Assembly (NCBI GenBank): GCA_002730735.1
Contig: PCAU01000003.1
Span: 13,728 to 77,727 of the forward strand
Source: Acidobacteriota bacterium
GTDB taxonomy: Bacteria; Acidobacteriota; Vicinamibacteria; Vicinamibacterales; UBA823
Length of the DNA: 64,000 bases
Reading direction: 5' to 3'
Position 1 is the first letter of the stretch. Each line of letters begins with the position of its first letter. The notes under the pieces are model-generated. The model did no database searches and had not been told where the DNA came from. It saw only the letters and a list, made by a program, of their open reading frames with translations. Position numbers and translations under genes: made by a program. This document shows, piece after piece, positions 41,975 through 51,597 of this stretch.

Positions 41975-43156
41975 ATGCCATTGGACATTTCGGCCATTCA
42001 GACAGCGCTTTGCGACGACGGGCTAGATGGGTGGCTCCTGTACGATTTCCACGGTTCCAACGAGATCGCGAGGCGGCTAGTTGGCTTATCCGGTACCGGC
42101 AAAATGGAGACCCGCCGCTGGTACTACTTGATTCCGGCGGAGGGCGAACCGCGAGGACTGGTGCACGCGATTGAGCGACACAACCTCGACACGCTGCCAG
42201 GCTCAAAACAAGTCTATGCAGATCGACAGCAGCTCGAGGTCGGGCTGCGGACACTAGTCTCCGGCCAGCGACGTCTTGCAATGGAATATTCGCCAAACTG
42301 CGCCATCCCATACCTGTCCCGGATCGATGCAGGCACAGTCGAACTGCTGCGACGCTTCAACATTGAGCCTGCTTCGTCAGGTAACTTGGTACAGCGCTTT
42401 GTTGCACGGTGGAACGAACGGGCGCTCGCGTCCCATCGGAAAGCCTCCGAGCGACTTCACCGGATCAAAGACCGAGCGTTCGATGAAACCGGCCGGGCAT
42501 TACGAAACCGGACTGGGCCAACTGAACACGATTTACAGCAGCAAATGGTTGACTGGTTCGCTGAGGAAGGACTGGTCAGCGATTCGGCACCGGTTGTTGC
42601 CGTCCAAGAGCACTCCGGCGACCCACATTATCTTCCGCAAGCAAATAATAGCCGAGTTGTCAGCGCCGATATGCTCTTACTCCTTGATCTATGGGGAAAG
42701 TTGGACGAGCCCGACACAGTGTTTGCTGACATCACGTGGGTGGGCTACACAGGCCGGTCTGTACCAAAACCAATGCAGACAGCCTTCAGCGTCATCACTG
42801 CAGCCCGAGATAAAGCAGTTGAACTAATTGAGGCACGGGTCCAAGCTGAACAAGCACTGATGGGCTGGGAAGTCGATCGCGCTGCCCGAGAAGTGATCCA
42901 GCTTGCTGGTTATGGAGATTGGGTATTACATCGTACCGGACACAGCCTCGGTGAACAGGTCCACGGCGATGGGGTGCATCTGGACGACTACGAAACTCAC
43001 GATGATAGATGTCTGCTGCCTGGCACGGGCTTCACAATCGAACCAGGTGTCTACAGTAGCGAATTCGGTGTGCGAACCGAGATAAACATGTACATCGGTG
43101 AGCGGGAGGCTCTGGTAACCGGGCCACGACAGACAGAGATTGTTACACTCGGCTAA
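41975..43156 (+). CDS. M24-family Xaa-Pro aminopeptidase-like enzyme
   Basis: 393 residues. The N-terminal half is a creatinase-type domain (DDGLDGWLLYDFHGSNEIARRLVGL), the C-terminal half a pita-bread fold with the dinuclear metal ligands in LLLDLWGKLDEPDTVFADITWV (two Asp), HRTGHSLGEQVHGDGV (His), FTIEPGVY (Glu) and RTEINMYI (Glu). It should cleave the bond before proline in peptides or a related dipeptide bond; substrate specificity within M24 cannot be read. No signal peptide, so cytoplasmic. The gene lies 82 bp upstream of htrA on the same strand but has its own -10 box. Confidence 0.88.
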   Translation: MPLDISAIQTALCDDGLDGWLLYDFHGSNEIARRLVGLSGTGKMETRRWYYLIPAEGEPRGLVHAIERHNLDTLPGSKQVYADRQQLEVGLRTLVSGQRRLAMEYSPNCAIPYLSRIDAGTVELLRRFNIEPASSGNLVQRFVARWNERALASHRKASERLHRIKDRAFDETGRALRNRTGPTEHDLQQQMVDWFAEEGLVSDSAPVVAVQEHSGDPHYLPQANNSRVVSADMLLLLDLWGKLDEPDTVFADITWVGYTGRSVPKPMQTAFSVITAARDKAVELIEARVQAEQALMGWEVDRAAREVIQLAGYGDWVLHRTGHSLGEQVHGDGVHLDDYETHDDRCLLPGTGFTIEPGVYSSEFGVRTEINMYIGEREALVTGPRQTEIVTLG

Positions 43157-43238
43157 GTACGCGACGATCAAATCAACTGTCGCAACGGCGCTCACGCATA
43201 ACGCCGCGGTAGGTCGGCTGAAAGTTTGGGAGGAATCG

Positions 43239-44750
43239 ATGTCCACGCGAAGAACAACCGTCTTTTCCATGGTGCTGATTGCTGTTGTCTCTATGGCCGT
43301 TGGCATGGTGCTCACGTCACGGTTAGACCTGTCGTCAAGTTCGTCGGCTCAATCGGTTAGCCTGCCGCCGACAAACAGTGACCCGATAACAGGAACAATC
43401 GACGCTCAGACGTTTCGTCGCATCGCGACCGCCCAAACGCCAATGGTCGTGACCATCAGGACCGAATCACGTCGATTAACACAGGACCTGACGGACTTCT
43501 TTGGTGGGGGCGACGACCTATTTCGACGCTTCTTTGGACAACCGGCGCCAGAGCAGGAACGCCCTCGTGAGGAATTCACCCAAGGTGCCGGTACCGGCTT
43601 TGTGATCGACGCAACAGGGTTAATCTTAACTAACAATCACGTTGTCGAAGACGCCACGAAAATTGAGGTGGGTTTTTTCAACGATGAAAGTGCCTTCTAC
43701 GAAGCTCGCGTCGTGGGACGAGACCAGCTAACCGACAGTGCTCTTATCGAACTCGTCGATCAACCAGAACATGATCTCCCAGTCGCTAGATTTGGCGATT
43801 CGAGTCAGATACAACCTGGGGACTGGGTCATGGCCATCGGTAACCCGTTCAACCTGGCGCACACGGTCTCTGTCGGCGTAATCAGTGCGATAGGTCGGCC
43901 ATTTCCTGTGGCTCCTGGTCGGCAACAAGATGTTCTCCAGACTGATGCGGCGATCAATCCTGGCAACTCAGGCGGCCCGTTGCTCAACATTCGCGGCGAA
44001 GTAGTTGGCATCAACACCGCGATCGTGAGCGACCGCGCCAGTAATCTTGGTATCGGTTTCGCGGTCCCGATAAATGCAGTCCTCGAATTGCTACCACAAC
44101 TTCATGGTGGCAAAGTGACCCGTGGGCGGATTGGTGTGAACATCACTGCTGTGCAGCGGGAAGCCGTCGAACTATTCGGGTTACCCAATACACAAGGGGC
44201 GGTGGTCGCAAGCGTTGAACCTGACGGGCCGGCAGCACTAGGGGGCCTCGAACCTGGCGACGTGATTGTCGAGTACAACGGGGATCTTGTGACCGATACA
44301 AGCGACTTGCAGAGCAAAGTAACCCGCACGGTTCCGGGGACCGAAGTGCCAATCACAGTTATGCGGGAACAGGAGCGAACAACCCTAGAAGTGACCATCG
44401 GGGAACTCGACCTGGAAGCCGAAGCCCAGCCACGTTCGGCCAGCAATAACAATGAGGATCAGAGTACTGGGTTCGGAATGACGCTCTCCGACCTCAACGG
44501 TGAGTTGTCACGGCGGCTTGGAGTTCCAAGTGATATTACAGGTGCAATCATTAGAGAACTCGAACCTCGAGGCGCCGCAGCACAGGCTGGCATGCGGCAG
44601 GGGGATATCATCGTCGAGGTTAACCGAGTCGAGGTCGATAGTGCCCGTAGTGCGGTGCGAGAATTGCAACTCGTCGACTCCGGAGAACCGGCCTTCTTCC
44701 TGATTTGGCGAGACGGCACGGAGACCTTCGTTCAAGCGACTAAAGAGTGA
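43239..44750 (+). CDS. HtrA/DegP-family periplasmic serine protease with two PDZ domains
   Basis: 503 residues from the ATG at 43239 (GGGAGGAATCG upstream; an earlier in-frame start at 43140 lies inside the previous gene). One signal-anchor helix (about 8-26) leads into a chymotrypsin-like domain with the catalytic triad His134 (NNHVVED), Asp166 (LTDSALIEL) and Ser244 (NPGNSGGPLLN). Two PDZ domains follow (about 280-370, GRIGVNITAVQREAVELFGL, and 395-500, FGMTLSDLNGELSRRLGVP). It degrades or refolds damaged envelope proteins. The MidA-like gene starts 18 bp later. Confidence 0.95.
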   Translation: MSTRRTTVFSMVLIAVVSMAVGMVLTSRLDLSSSSSAQSVSLPPTNSDPITGTIDAQTFRRIATAQTPMVVTIRTESRRLTQDLTDFFGGGDDLFRRFFGQPAPEQERPREEFTQGAGTGFVIDATGLILTNNHVVEDATKIEVGFFNDESAFYEARVVGRDQLTDSALIELVDQPEHDLPVARFGDSSQIQPGDWVMAIGNPFNLAHTVSVGVISAIGRPFPVAPGRQQDVLQTDAAINPGNSGGPLLNIRGEVVGINTAIVSDRASNLGIGFAVPINAVLELLPQLHGGKVTRGRIGVNITAVQREAVELFGLPNTQGAVVASVEPDGPAALGGLEPGDVIVEYNGDLVTDTSDLQSKVTRTVPGTEVPITVMREQERTTLEVTIGELDLEAEAQPRSASNNNEDQSTGFGMTLSDLNGELSRRLGVPSDITGAIIRELEPRGAAAQAGMRQGDIIVEVNRVEVDSARSAVRELQLVDSGEPAFFLIWRDGTETFVQATKE

Positions 44751-44768
44751 ATCATCTTCACTAGACCC

Positions 44769-45902
44769 ATGGTGCTCCGCGACCTAATAGTGGAGCGGGC
44801 CCGTAAGAACGGCCCGCTCACCTTCGTGGAGTACATGGAGTTGGCGCTGTACCATCCCGAGCTTGGTTACTACACACGCGCGTCCCAACGCTCTGGCCGT
44901 GCAGGTGATTTTTTCACCAGCGTCGACGTTGGAACTCTTTTCGGTCAGTTGCTGGCCGTGCAGTTTGAGGAGATGTGGTCGCTCGTCAATCAATCTGATA
45001 AAGAAGAACCACTGTTCGACATTGTCGAGGCTGGCGCTGGTAATGGACGCTTATCCCGAGACGTGTTGAGTGCGGCAAGCTTGGTCCCGAGTTTCTACGA
45101 CTCTATCCGACTCCATCTCGTAGAACGCAGCATCAACGCCCGTTCCGAGCAGCCTGCTGTGCTCGGAACCCATATTGACAAACTCGTTTACAGCAATGAC
45201 GAGCTACCTCACGCGATCCGCGGTGTCATATTCGCCAACGAGCTCCTCGACGCATTTCCCGTTCATCGGGTCACAATGACCGCAGACGGACTGCGTGAGA
45301 TCCGCGTGGACGCGGACGGTGATCGCCTAGTCGAACGGCTACAGCCTGTTCAGACGCCAACCTTGTTGAAGTATTTAGACAAGCTTAAGGTCACGTTACC
45401 GATTAACTCCTCTGCCGAAATTAATCTACTTGCACTAGATTGGGTCCAGACAGCGGCCAATCAGCTTCATGAAGGCTTTATCGTGCTCATCGACTACGGC
45501 CATGATGCGCTGCAGCTCTACGGCTCCGCACAACGTCACGGAACGTTGGCTGCATACCGTCAACACGTCCAAGCACCGAGCAGAGCTTTATGGCTAAATG
45601 AACCAGGCGACTGGGATCTTACGTCGCACGTCGACCTCACATCGTTGACTCGTTGCGCCGAACAATGCGGACTTCTGTGTCTCGGCTCACTCGACCAAAC
45701 CTATTTCCTACTTGGACTCGGCAGTGCGGACATCCTTTCAAGCCAGCCAGATAATAGTCTTGACGAGCTCAAACAACGTCTCGCCGCAAAGACGCTGTTC
45801 ATGCCAGGTGGACTAGGTAGCACACACAAAGTATTGGTCTTCGCTAATGGCGTTGGTTCGCCAGCACTCCGTGGCTGTTCTTACGGTACGCGGTTGACCT
45901 AG
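44769..45902 (+). CDS. MidA/NDUFAF7-like SAM-dependent methyltransferase (COG1565)
   Basis: 377 residues. The N-terminus has GPLTFVEYMELALYHPELGYYTR and GRAGDFFTSVDVGTLFGQLLAVQFEEMW, the hallmark of COG1565; the SAM motif is FDIVEAGAGNGRLSRDVL. In mitochondria this family methylates an arginine of complex I subunit NDUFS2; bacterial members are uncharacterised but a protein arginine methyltransferase is the likely role. It starts 18 bp after htrA with no Shine-Dalgarno. Confidence 0.85.
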   Translation: MVLRDLIVERARKNGPLTFVEYMELALYHPELGYYTRASQRSGRAGDFFTSVDVGTLFGQLLAVQFEEMWSLVNQSDKEEPLFDIVEAGAGNGRLSRDVLSAASLVPSFYDSIRLHLVERSINARSEQPAVLGTHIDKLVYSNDELPHAIRGVIFANELLDAFPVHRVTMTADGLREIRVDADGDRLVERLQPVQTPTLLKYLDKLKVTLPINSSAEINLLALDWVQTAANQLHEGFIVLIDYGHDALQLYGSAQRHGTLAAYRQHVQAPSRALWLNEPGDWDLTSHVDLTSLTRCAEQCGLLCLGSLDQTYFLLGLGSADILSSQPDNSLDELKQRLAAKTLFMPGGLGSTHKVLVFANGVGSPALRGCSYGTRLT

Positions 45903-45983
45903 ATGCGCGGTGGAGGGCAAGCGCCGCGGGCAGGTTATCGCTATAATTTTCTGGACCAAGTTATAGACACGGAACACTGAAGG

Positions 45984-46544
45984 ATGAACCGTCCTCTGGA
46001 ACGCGAAGTCAAACTCAGGTACTCCAAGCCAGATGAGGCCAGAGAAGCGATACTTAAGACCGGCGCAAGGCTGATGCGCAGACGAAGGCTTCAGCAGGAT
46101 TCCTTACTAGATACCGACGATGGCACACTGAATCGCCAAAATTCGACATTGCGTGTTCGTGTAGAGTCTGAACAAGCCACCGTAACATTTAAGGGCCCGA
46201 CGATTTCATCGACGATGAAATTACGCGAAGAACTGGAAACACCTGTTGGTGACGGTCCCACGGTACTCAGAATGCTTGAACGAATCGGTTTCACAATCGC
46301 ATTTCGCTATGAGAAGTATCGCGAAGAGTTCAGGAGCGGTGATGTCATAGTAGCCATCGATGAAACACCAACTGGGACCTTTGTCGAACTTGAAGGTTCG
46401 GCACAGGGCATCGAGGCGCTTACAGTGCAACTGGGTCGGGCGCAGTCTGACTACATAACCGAAACCTATTACGAGCTTTTCATGCAGACAGGAAACGCTG
46501 ACACGACCGCGAGTCCACACATGATATTCGGAAGTGTAACGTGA
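45984..46544 (+). CDS. CYTH-domain protein (class IV adenylate cyclase / triphosphatase type)
   Basis: 186 residues; AAGG lies just before the ATG. The N-terminus has LEREVKLRY, the ExExK signature of CYTH domains, and the later KGP, REELETPV, FRYEKYREEF and VAIDETPTGTFVELEG segments complete the triphosphate tunnel. These enzymes hydrolyse inorganic triphosphate or thiamine triphosphate, or make cAMP. A TATAAT at 45942-45947 could be its -10 box. Its stop overlaps the GTG of the next gene by 4 nt, so it is coupled to the cell-wall-sugar genes. Confidence 0.9.
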   Translation: MNRPLEREVKLRYSKPDEAREAILKTGARLMRRRRLQQDSLLDTDDGTLNRQNSTLRVRVESEQATVTFKGPTISSTMKLREELETPVGDGPTVLRMLERIGFTIAFRYEKYREEFRSGDVIVAIDETPTGTFVELEGSAQGIEALTVQLGRAQSDYITETYYELFMQTGNADTTASPHMIFGSVT

Positions 46545-47518
46545 CAAATATGCTTCCGACTCAGGCCTTAGTGTTGACCGCAGGTCTCGGCAAGCGCCTT
46601 CGTCCTCTCAGCAACATCCGTGCCAAACCGGCCATCCCGGTTGCAGGCGAGCCACTCGTGCATCGTCTACTGCGCTGGTTAGTTGGTCAGGGTGTTCGGG
46701 ATGCAGTGCTGAATCTTCACTACCTCCCAAACACGATTACAGGTGTTATTGGCGATGGAAGCGAACTCGGCCTCCGCATACGTTACACATGGGAACCGCG
46801 TTTACTTGGCTCGGCTGGTGGACCGCGCACGATGCTACCGTTACTGGACCCCTGTTCAACGTTTATTGTCAACGGTGACACCCTCACCGACATGTCTCTT
46901 GAACGATTGGCCGACGAACATAAGCAGAGCGGCGCTAGGGTCACTCTGGCAGTTACCGACAATCCCGATCCCACCCGGTACGGTGGAGTCACCGTAGACG
47001 ATAGCGGATGGGTCCGCGAGTTCTTACCACCGGGTCACCAAGCGCCTTCTAAGCATTTTGTTGGTGTGCAACTGGTTGAGCCAAGCGTGTTTGATCAACT
47101 AACTTTGGGAGAACCCGCTTCATCAGTGGGCGGACTATATACGGGTCTGATAGCTTCCGAACCTCGTAGCATTCGTGCGCATAGAATCTCTGGGCGTTTC
47201 CTCGACATTGGTACACCGGCGGACTATTTGGAAACCTCGCTCGCACTTGCTCCCGAGGGCGGACTTTCAAAAATTACTGGTGCCGGTAGTAGCGTTGATC
47301 CCTCGGCCAAGCTAGTTCGGACAGCCATCTGGGACCGAGTCACCGTAGAGGCGAATTGTGAGCTGACTGACTGTATTCTCACCGACGGGGTGGAACTCCC
47401 ATCGGGCAGTCGGTTTACACAACAGGTCCTCTTGCTGCAACCTGGTTCGGCAGAGCCTCTAGTGACTCCTCTAGTCGCCAAACCAGCTTCACCGCCGGAA
47501 GGTGCGACTGGAGCATGA
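46541..47518 (+). CDS. Sugar-1-phosphate nucleotidyltransferase, MurU-like
   Basis: 325 residues from a GTG that overlaps the CYTH stop (GTGA). The nucleotidyltransferase motif is ALVLTAGLGKRLRPLSNIRAKPAIPVAGEPLVHRLL, with VNGDTLTD for metal binding and SVGGLYTGLIASEPRSIRAH later. The C-terminal 90 residues (SSVDPSAKLVRTAIWDRVTVEANCELTDCILTDGVELPSG) look like a short left-handed beta-helix, which MurU itself lacks. Together with the AmgK-like kinase that overlaps it by 4 nt, a MurU role (UDP-MurNAc from MurNAc-1-P) in peptidoglycan recycling is the best guess; mannose-1-phosphate guanylyltransferase is the alternative. Confidence 0.8.
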   Translation: MTNMLPTQALVLTAGLGKRLRPLSNIRAKPAIPVAGEPLVHRLLRWLVGQGVRDAVLNLHYLPNTITGVIGDGSELGLRIRYTWEPRLLGSAGGPRTMLPLLDPCSTFIVNGDTLTDMSLERLADEHKQSGARVTLAVTDNPDPTRYGGVTVDDSGWVREFLPPGHQAPSKHFVGVQLVEPSVFDQLTLGEPASSVGGLYTGLIASEPRSIRAHRISGRFLDIGTPADYLETSLALAPEGGLSKITGAGSSVDPSAKLVRTAIWDRVTVEANCELTDCILTDGVELPSGSRFTQQVLLLQPGSAEPLVTPLVAKPASPPEGATGA

Positions 47519-48543
47519 CACAGCAACCATCTCAACCCGTCAACGAGCCGTGGCGTAATCGCGTCAAACAGTTCCTTGAACAGAGCCAGCTCGCAGAAGT
47601 AGGTGCTCCAACCGTTCCTTTGACTGGTGACGCCTCCAATCGACGCTACTTTCGTGTGATTCCTAGGAGTGGCGAATCGTTTGTCCTAGCCTTGTACGAT
47701 AAATCGTTTAGGTCTGAAACACTTTCGTTTATCAAGGTGGCCTCACTGTTGGAGCAGATGGAGGTGTCGGTACCCGTGGTCCTTGAACATGCTTCCGATC
47801 TCGGAGTATTGGCACTACAGGACCTAGGTGACGTTACGCTGCAGGCCCACCTAGGCACCAGTTCCACCAATGACCATATAGCAGTCTACCAAGAAGCGGT
47901 CGATCTCATTACGGTGATACAACGGAAGGGTCTAGCAATGGCCGCACCAGGAGTATTACCTTTCACGGTCAATTTCGATGTCAAGAAGTTCATGTGGGAG
48001 CTTAATTACTTCGCTGAACACTTTCTAGAGGGCTATCGTGGTGTGACGCTAAACGACGAGGCGCGCCGGGACATCTCTCAAGAATTCCAAAATTTGTCTG
48101 AGGAGCTTGCTAATGAACCTCAGGTCCTCTGCCACCGCGACTACCATAGCCGCAACTTGATGCTGCATAACGAACGCCTATATGTCATCGATTTTCAGGA
48201 CGCGCGATTGGGTCCGGCCACCTACGACCTTGTCTCGTTGCTACGTGATTCTTACGCCGACCTGAAGGAAGAAACGATTGAAGACTTGATTGATCGCTTC
48301 TTAGCCAATACGCACGTTTCCCTACCTGCGGACAAGTTCCGACGGCAGTTCGATGCGATGGCTCTTCAGCGAAACCTCAAGGCCCTCGGCACATTCGGAT
48401 ATCAGACATCCATTCGCCGAAATCCTGTCTACATCCAGTATATCCCTCGCACAATTCACTACCTGCGCCGAACATTTGACCGGAACCCGCGCTTTGATTC
48501 CCTTCGTGGTGCACTCGCTCCCTTCCTACAAGAAATCGGGTAA
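47515..48543 (+). CDS. AmgK-like amino-sugar kinase (APH fold)
   Basis: 342 residues. The APH fold is complete: nucleotide loop LTGDASNRRYFRVIPRSGESFVLALYD, catalytic LCHRDYHSRNLMLHNERLYVIDFQDARLGPATYDLVSLLRDSY. The HRDYHSRN/IDFQDARLGP wording is characteristic of AmgK, which phosphorylates MurNAc or GlcNAc at the anomeric position. In Pseudomonas amgK is next to murU, and here it overlaps the MurU-like gene by 4 nt (ATGA). Expected role: recycling of peptidoglycan sugars in the cytoplasm, giving the precursor for UDP-MurNAc. Confidence 0.85.
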   Translation: MTQQPSQPVNEPWRNRVKQFLEQSQLAEVGAPTVPLTGDASNRRYFRVIPRSGESFVLALYDKSFRSETLSFIKVASLLEQMEVSVPVVLEHASDLGVLALQDLGDVTLQAHLGTSSTNDHIAVYQEAVDLITVIQRKGLAMAAPGVLPFTVNFDVKKFMWELNYFAEHFLEGYRGVTLNDEARRDISQEFQNLSEELANEPQVLCHRDYHSRNLMLHNERLYVIDFQDARLGPATYDLVSLLRDSYADLKEETIEDLIDRFLANTHVSLPADKFRRQFDAMALQRNLKALGTFGYQTSIRRNPVYIQYIPRTIHYLRRTFDRNPRFDSLRGALAPFLQEIG

Positions 48544-48771
48544 ACAGGGATGACCATGGGGAACACGACGAGCACCCGGTCCCATTCGGGGGTTCCATCG
48601 ACTGGTCGACAGATCTGATGACCGTGCAAGAGATCGGCTACGATTGTACGTGGGCCCTCATGGTAGGCCATAGTCGAGATCTGGAAAACAGACCTTGGCA
48701 CCGTCTGTCGGGTCCGCACTCATATTGAGTAGTTACTAGGCTGACTTAATAAGCTCGGACTGACCAATTCT

Positions 48772-50064
48772 ATGACCGCCTACATTGAGAAAATCGCGGA
48801 TTTTGAAGGACAGCAAGTCACTCTTCGTGGTTGGCTACACAAGCGCCGCTCAAGTGGAAAGATTCATTTTTTGACCGTGCGGGATGGCACAGGTTTCATC
48901 CAAGCCGTGATGTCGAAATCTGTGGTTGGCGAGGAAGCCTTCCACCGTGCTGATCATCTTGGCCAAGAAACATCACTCGCTGTTAAGGGAACAGTCCGTG
49001 CCGACAAGCGAGCCCCGGGTGGTTACGAAATTGATGTGACACATTTTAGTGTCATCGGAGAGTCAACCGGATACCCAATCACCAACAAGGAACATGGCGT
49101 GGACTACTTGCTCGACCGACGGCACCTGTGGATCCGGTCGCCGCGGCAGCAGGCGATTCTGAGGATCCGTCATGCCGTCGTAGACGCTGTACGCGACTTC
49201 TTCAACAATCGGAACTTCACACTTGCGGATACACCAATTTTCACCCCGGCTGCGTGCGAAGGAACGACTACCCTCTTCCCTGTCCAGTACTTCGACGAGA
49301 CAACGGCATACCTAGCGCAAAGTGGACAGCTATACAACGAAGCGAACATCATGGCACTGGGTCGAGTCTACTGCTTTGGCCCGACGTTCCGGGCTGAGAA
49401 ATCCAAGACTCGCCGCCACTTAACGGAATTTTGGATGGTCGAGCCGGAAATGGCATTCGCAACGCTCGATGATGCGATCGAACTTGGCGAGGCCCTTGTG
49501 GTGACTATCGTGGCACGGGTGCTGGAGACACGGCGGCAAGAGTTAGAGATGCTCAACCGTAACATCGCTGCCCTTGAACGGGTGCGAGCACCGTTCCCCA
49601 GAATTACCTACGATGAGGCCGTGGACCTCCTGAAGCTAAAAGGACAACAGTTCGAGTGGGGTGGTGATTTCGGCGGCACTGATGAGACCGTGCTCGCAGA
49701 ACAGTTCGACCGGCCGGTCGTCGTACATCGATTCCCATCTGCAATTAAAGCTTTTTATATGAAATCTGATCCAGAACGACCAGAGCTGTCACTTTCAGTG
49801 GATTTCCTCGCACCTGAAGGATATGGTGAAATCATTGGTGGCGGAGAACGCTTGGATGACCTTGACGAGCTACTTGCTAGGATTGAGAAACACAATCTCC
49901 CGAAAGAATCCTTCGAGTGGTATCTTGACCTACGGCGTTACGGAACCGTGCCGCACTCGGGGTTTGGAATGGGAATCGAGCGTGTCCTGACCTGGATTTG
50001 CGGTTTGGAACACTTACGGGAAACGATCCCTTATCCCCGAATGCTTTATCGAATGTATCCGTAG
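48772..50064 (+). CDS. asnS: Asparaginyl-tRNA synthetase
   Basis: 430 residues. The N-terminal OB fold reads [31 protein letters not shown]; the class II catalytic core has [28 protein letters not shown], motif 2 in [24 protein letters not shown] and motif 3 in [27 protein letters not shown]. The last segment and the absence of an Asp-specific insertion fit AsnRS rather than AspRS. It charges tRNA-Asn in the cytoplasm. The 228 bp before it hold no gene; TTGAGT and TAATAA (48725-48752) are a weak promoter candidate. Confidence 0.93.
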   Translation: MTAYIEKIADFEGQQVTLRGWLHKRRSSGKIHFLTVRDGTGFIQAVMSKSVVGEEAFHRADHLGQETSLAVKGTVRADKRAPGGYEIDVTHFSVIGESTGYPITNKEHGVDYLLDRRHLWIRSPRQQAILRIRHAVVDAVRDFFNNRNFTLADTPIFTPAACEGTTTLFPVQYFDETTAYLAQSGQLYNEANIMALGRVYCFGPTFRAEKSKTRRHLTEFWMVEPEMAFATLDDAIELGEALVVTIVARVLETRRQELEMLNRNIAALERVRAPFPRITYDEAVDLLKLKGQQFEWGGDFGGTDETVLAEQFDRPVVVHRFPSAIKAFYMKSDPERPELSLSVDFLAPEGYGEIIGGGERLDDLDELLARIEKHNLPKESFEWYLDLRRYGTVPHSGFGMGIERVLTWICGLEHLRETIPYPRMLYRMYP

Positions 50065-50140
50065 TGGACCAAACTGTACTCACAAAACATCCAGTCGGCC
50101 GATTGGGTACCGGTGGATCACGCTCCGCCACTTCTGATTT

Positions 50141-51520
50141 ATGAAAATTGGTTTTGTCTCGCTCGGGTGCCCGAAGAACCTCGTGGATACTGAAGTGATG
50201 CTCGGCCTCGCCGAGCAGGCCGGTCATGAAGTGACGAACCGAGCGGACGGGGCTGACGTCATCGTAGTAAATACCTGCGCCTTCATTGATAAGGCGAAGG
50301 AGGAATCGATCGAAACCATTCTCGAAATGGCTCGTCACAAGCAGAACGGCACCTGCCGTCGTCTTGTTGTCACCGGTTGTCTGGCAGAGCGCTATAAAGC
50401 AGACTTGCGGCAGGAAATGCCGGAAATCGATGTGGTACTCGGCACTGATGGTGTTCCTGACATTGTTAGAGCTCTAAATGAGCAGCCTCAAGGGTCTGGA
50501 ACCCAAGTGCAATTGTTCCGCAATCATTTAGAAGCAACGAGCTCAGCACCTAGCGTGAAACAGCTGAAATACCTTTACGACGCTGATACACCACGGCGAC
50601 GAACTACGGCATCCCATCTAGCCTATGTGAAAGTGGCGGAAGGTTGCGACTACTCTTGTGCGTTCTGCATCATTCCGACATTGCGCGGGGGCTATCGAAG
50701 CCGCCCTCCCGATTCCATCGTAACTGAGGCTCGTACGATGGCAGAGCGTGGCGTGAAGGAGCTTATCCTAATCTCGCAGGACACAACGATGTACGGGTTG
50801 GATCGCAACGACCGCGGAGCACTATCCAGACTGCTACATGCGTTGAATGATATTGATGGCCTGGAGTGGATCCGCTTGTTGTATCTCTATCCGACAACGA
50901 TTGGTGCCGATACGATTGACGCAATTGCAGATTGCGACAAAGTCTGTAATTACATCGACCTGCCTTTACAACACGCTGCAGACCGGCTGTTGAAACGGAT
51001 GGGACGACCGGGCACGCGGATGAGCTATGAACTGCTACTTGAATCTATTCGCCACCGGATACCCGAAGTGGCACTGCGCACGACATTCATCGTAGGTTTT
51101 CCCGGTGAAACTGACGAGGATTTCCGTGTACTTTGTGATTTTATTGAGAATGTACGCTTCGATCATATCGGCGTTTTTATCTATTCTCACGAAGAAGGCA
51201 CACGGGCCTTCGCTCTCACCGATGACGTATCCAGTGACACGAAAGCTCGTCGACGGCAGGAATTGATGCTACGCCAGCGGAAAATCGTGGAACGTCGCCA
51301 AGCGGAACGCGTCGGGCAAAAGATTCGTGTACTCGTCGAGGGCCGTTCCAAAGAACATCCTCTTGTGGTGCAGGCTCGATGGGCGGGCCAAGCCCCGGAG
51401 ATTGACTCTGTCACCTACCTTACCGAATGCGATCCTTCTCAGTTTGCCCCGGGTCGACTCGTGGACGCCGAAATTCTTGGCGGTCATGACTACGATCTTT
51501 TTGCCCGTCCATTGCCGTAG
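50141..51520 (+). CDS. rimO: Ribosomal protein uS12 methylthiotransferase
   Basis: 459 residues. Methylthiotransferase N-terminal domain with the first-cluster Cys10 (SLGCPKNLVDTE), Cys46 and Cys80; radical-SAM motif CDYSCAFC (Cys169, Cys173, Cys176); C-terminal TRAM domain (RVLVEGRSKEHPLVVQARWAGQAPEIDSV). The SLGCPKN-VDTE N-terminus separates RimO from MiaB. It adds a methylthio group to Asp88 of ribosomal protein S12 using two Fe-S clusters. It lies just upstream of the rimP-nusA operon; the promoter of rimP overlaps its last codons. Confidence 0.95.
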   Translation: MKIGFVSLGCPKNLVDTEVMLGLAEQAGHEVTNRADGADVIVVNTCAFIDKAKEESIETILEMARHKQNGTCRRLVVTGCLAERYKADLRQEMPEIDVVLGTDGVPDIVRALNEQPQGSGTQVQLFRNHLEATSSAPSVKQLKYLYDADTPRRRTTASHLAYVKVAEGCDYSCAFCIIPTLRGGYRSRPPDSIVTEARTMAERGVKELILISQDTTMYGLDRNDRGALSRLLHALNDIDGLEWIRLLYLYPTTIGADTIDAIADCDKVCNYIDLPLQHAADRLLKRMGRPGTRMSYELLLESIRHRIPEVALRTTFIVGFPGETDEDFRVLCDFIENVRFDHIGVFIYSHEEGTRAFALTDDVSSDTKARRRQELMLRQRKIVERRQAERVGQKIRVLVEGRSKEHPLVVQARWAGQAPEIDSVTYLTECDPSQFAPGRLVDAEILGGHDYDLFARPLP

Positions 51521-51540
51521 TAATTCCGTCGTGATAACAT
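51512..51540 (+). promoter_or_regulatory. Candidate promoter of the rimP-nusA operon
   Basis: TTGCCG (51512-51517) and TAACAT (51535-51540), spacer 17 bp, overlap the end of rimO. Transcription from here would pass through the hairpin at 51572-51593. Confidence 0.5.
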
Positions 51541-51571
51541 CGCTGTTCTCGGTCCTCGGGGATCGAGATGG

Positions 51572-51597
51572 AGTGGGCGCGTGCCCACTTTTTGTGT
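51572..51597 (+). terminator. Terminator-like hairpin (attenuator) in the rimP leader
   Basis: AGTGGGC-GCGT-GCCCACT (51572-51589) followed by TTTTT and GTGTTTT lies between the promoter candidate and the rimP start. Similar intrinsic terminators ahead of rimP are known in other bacteria (rimP leader type) and are read through by NusA feedback, so this is probably an attenuator rather than the end of rimO. Confidence 0.7.
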
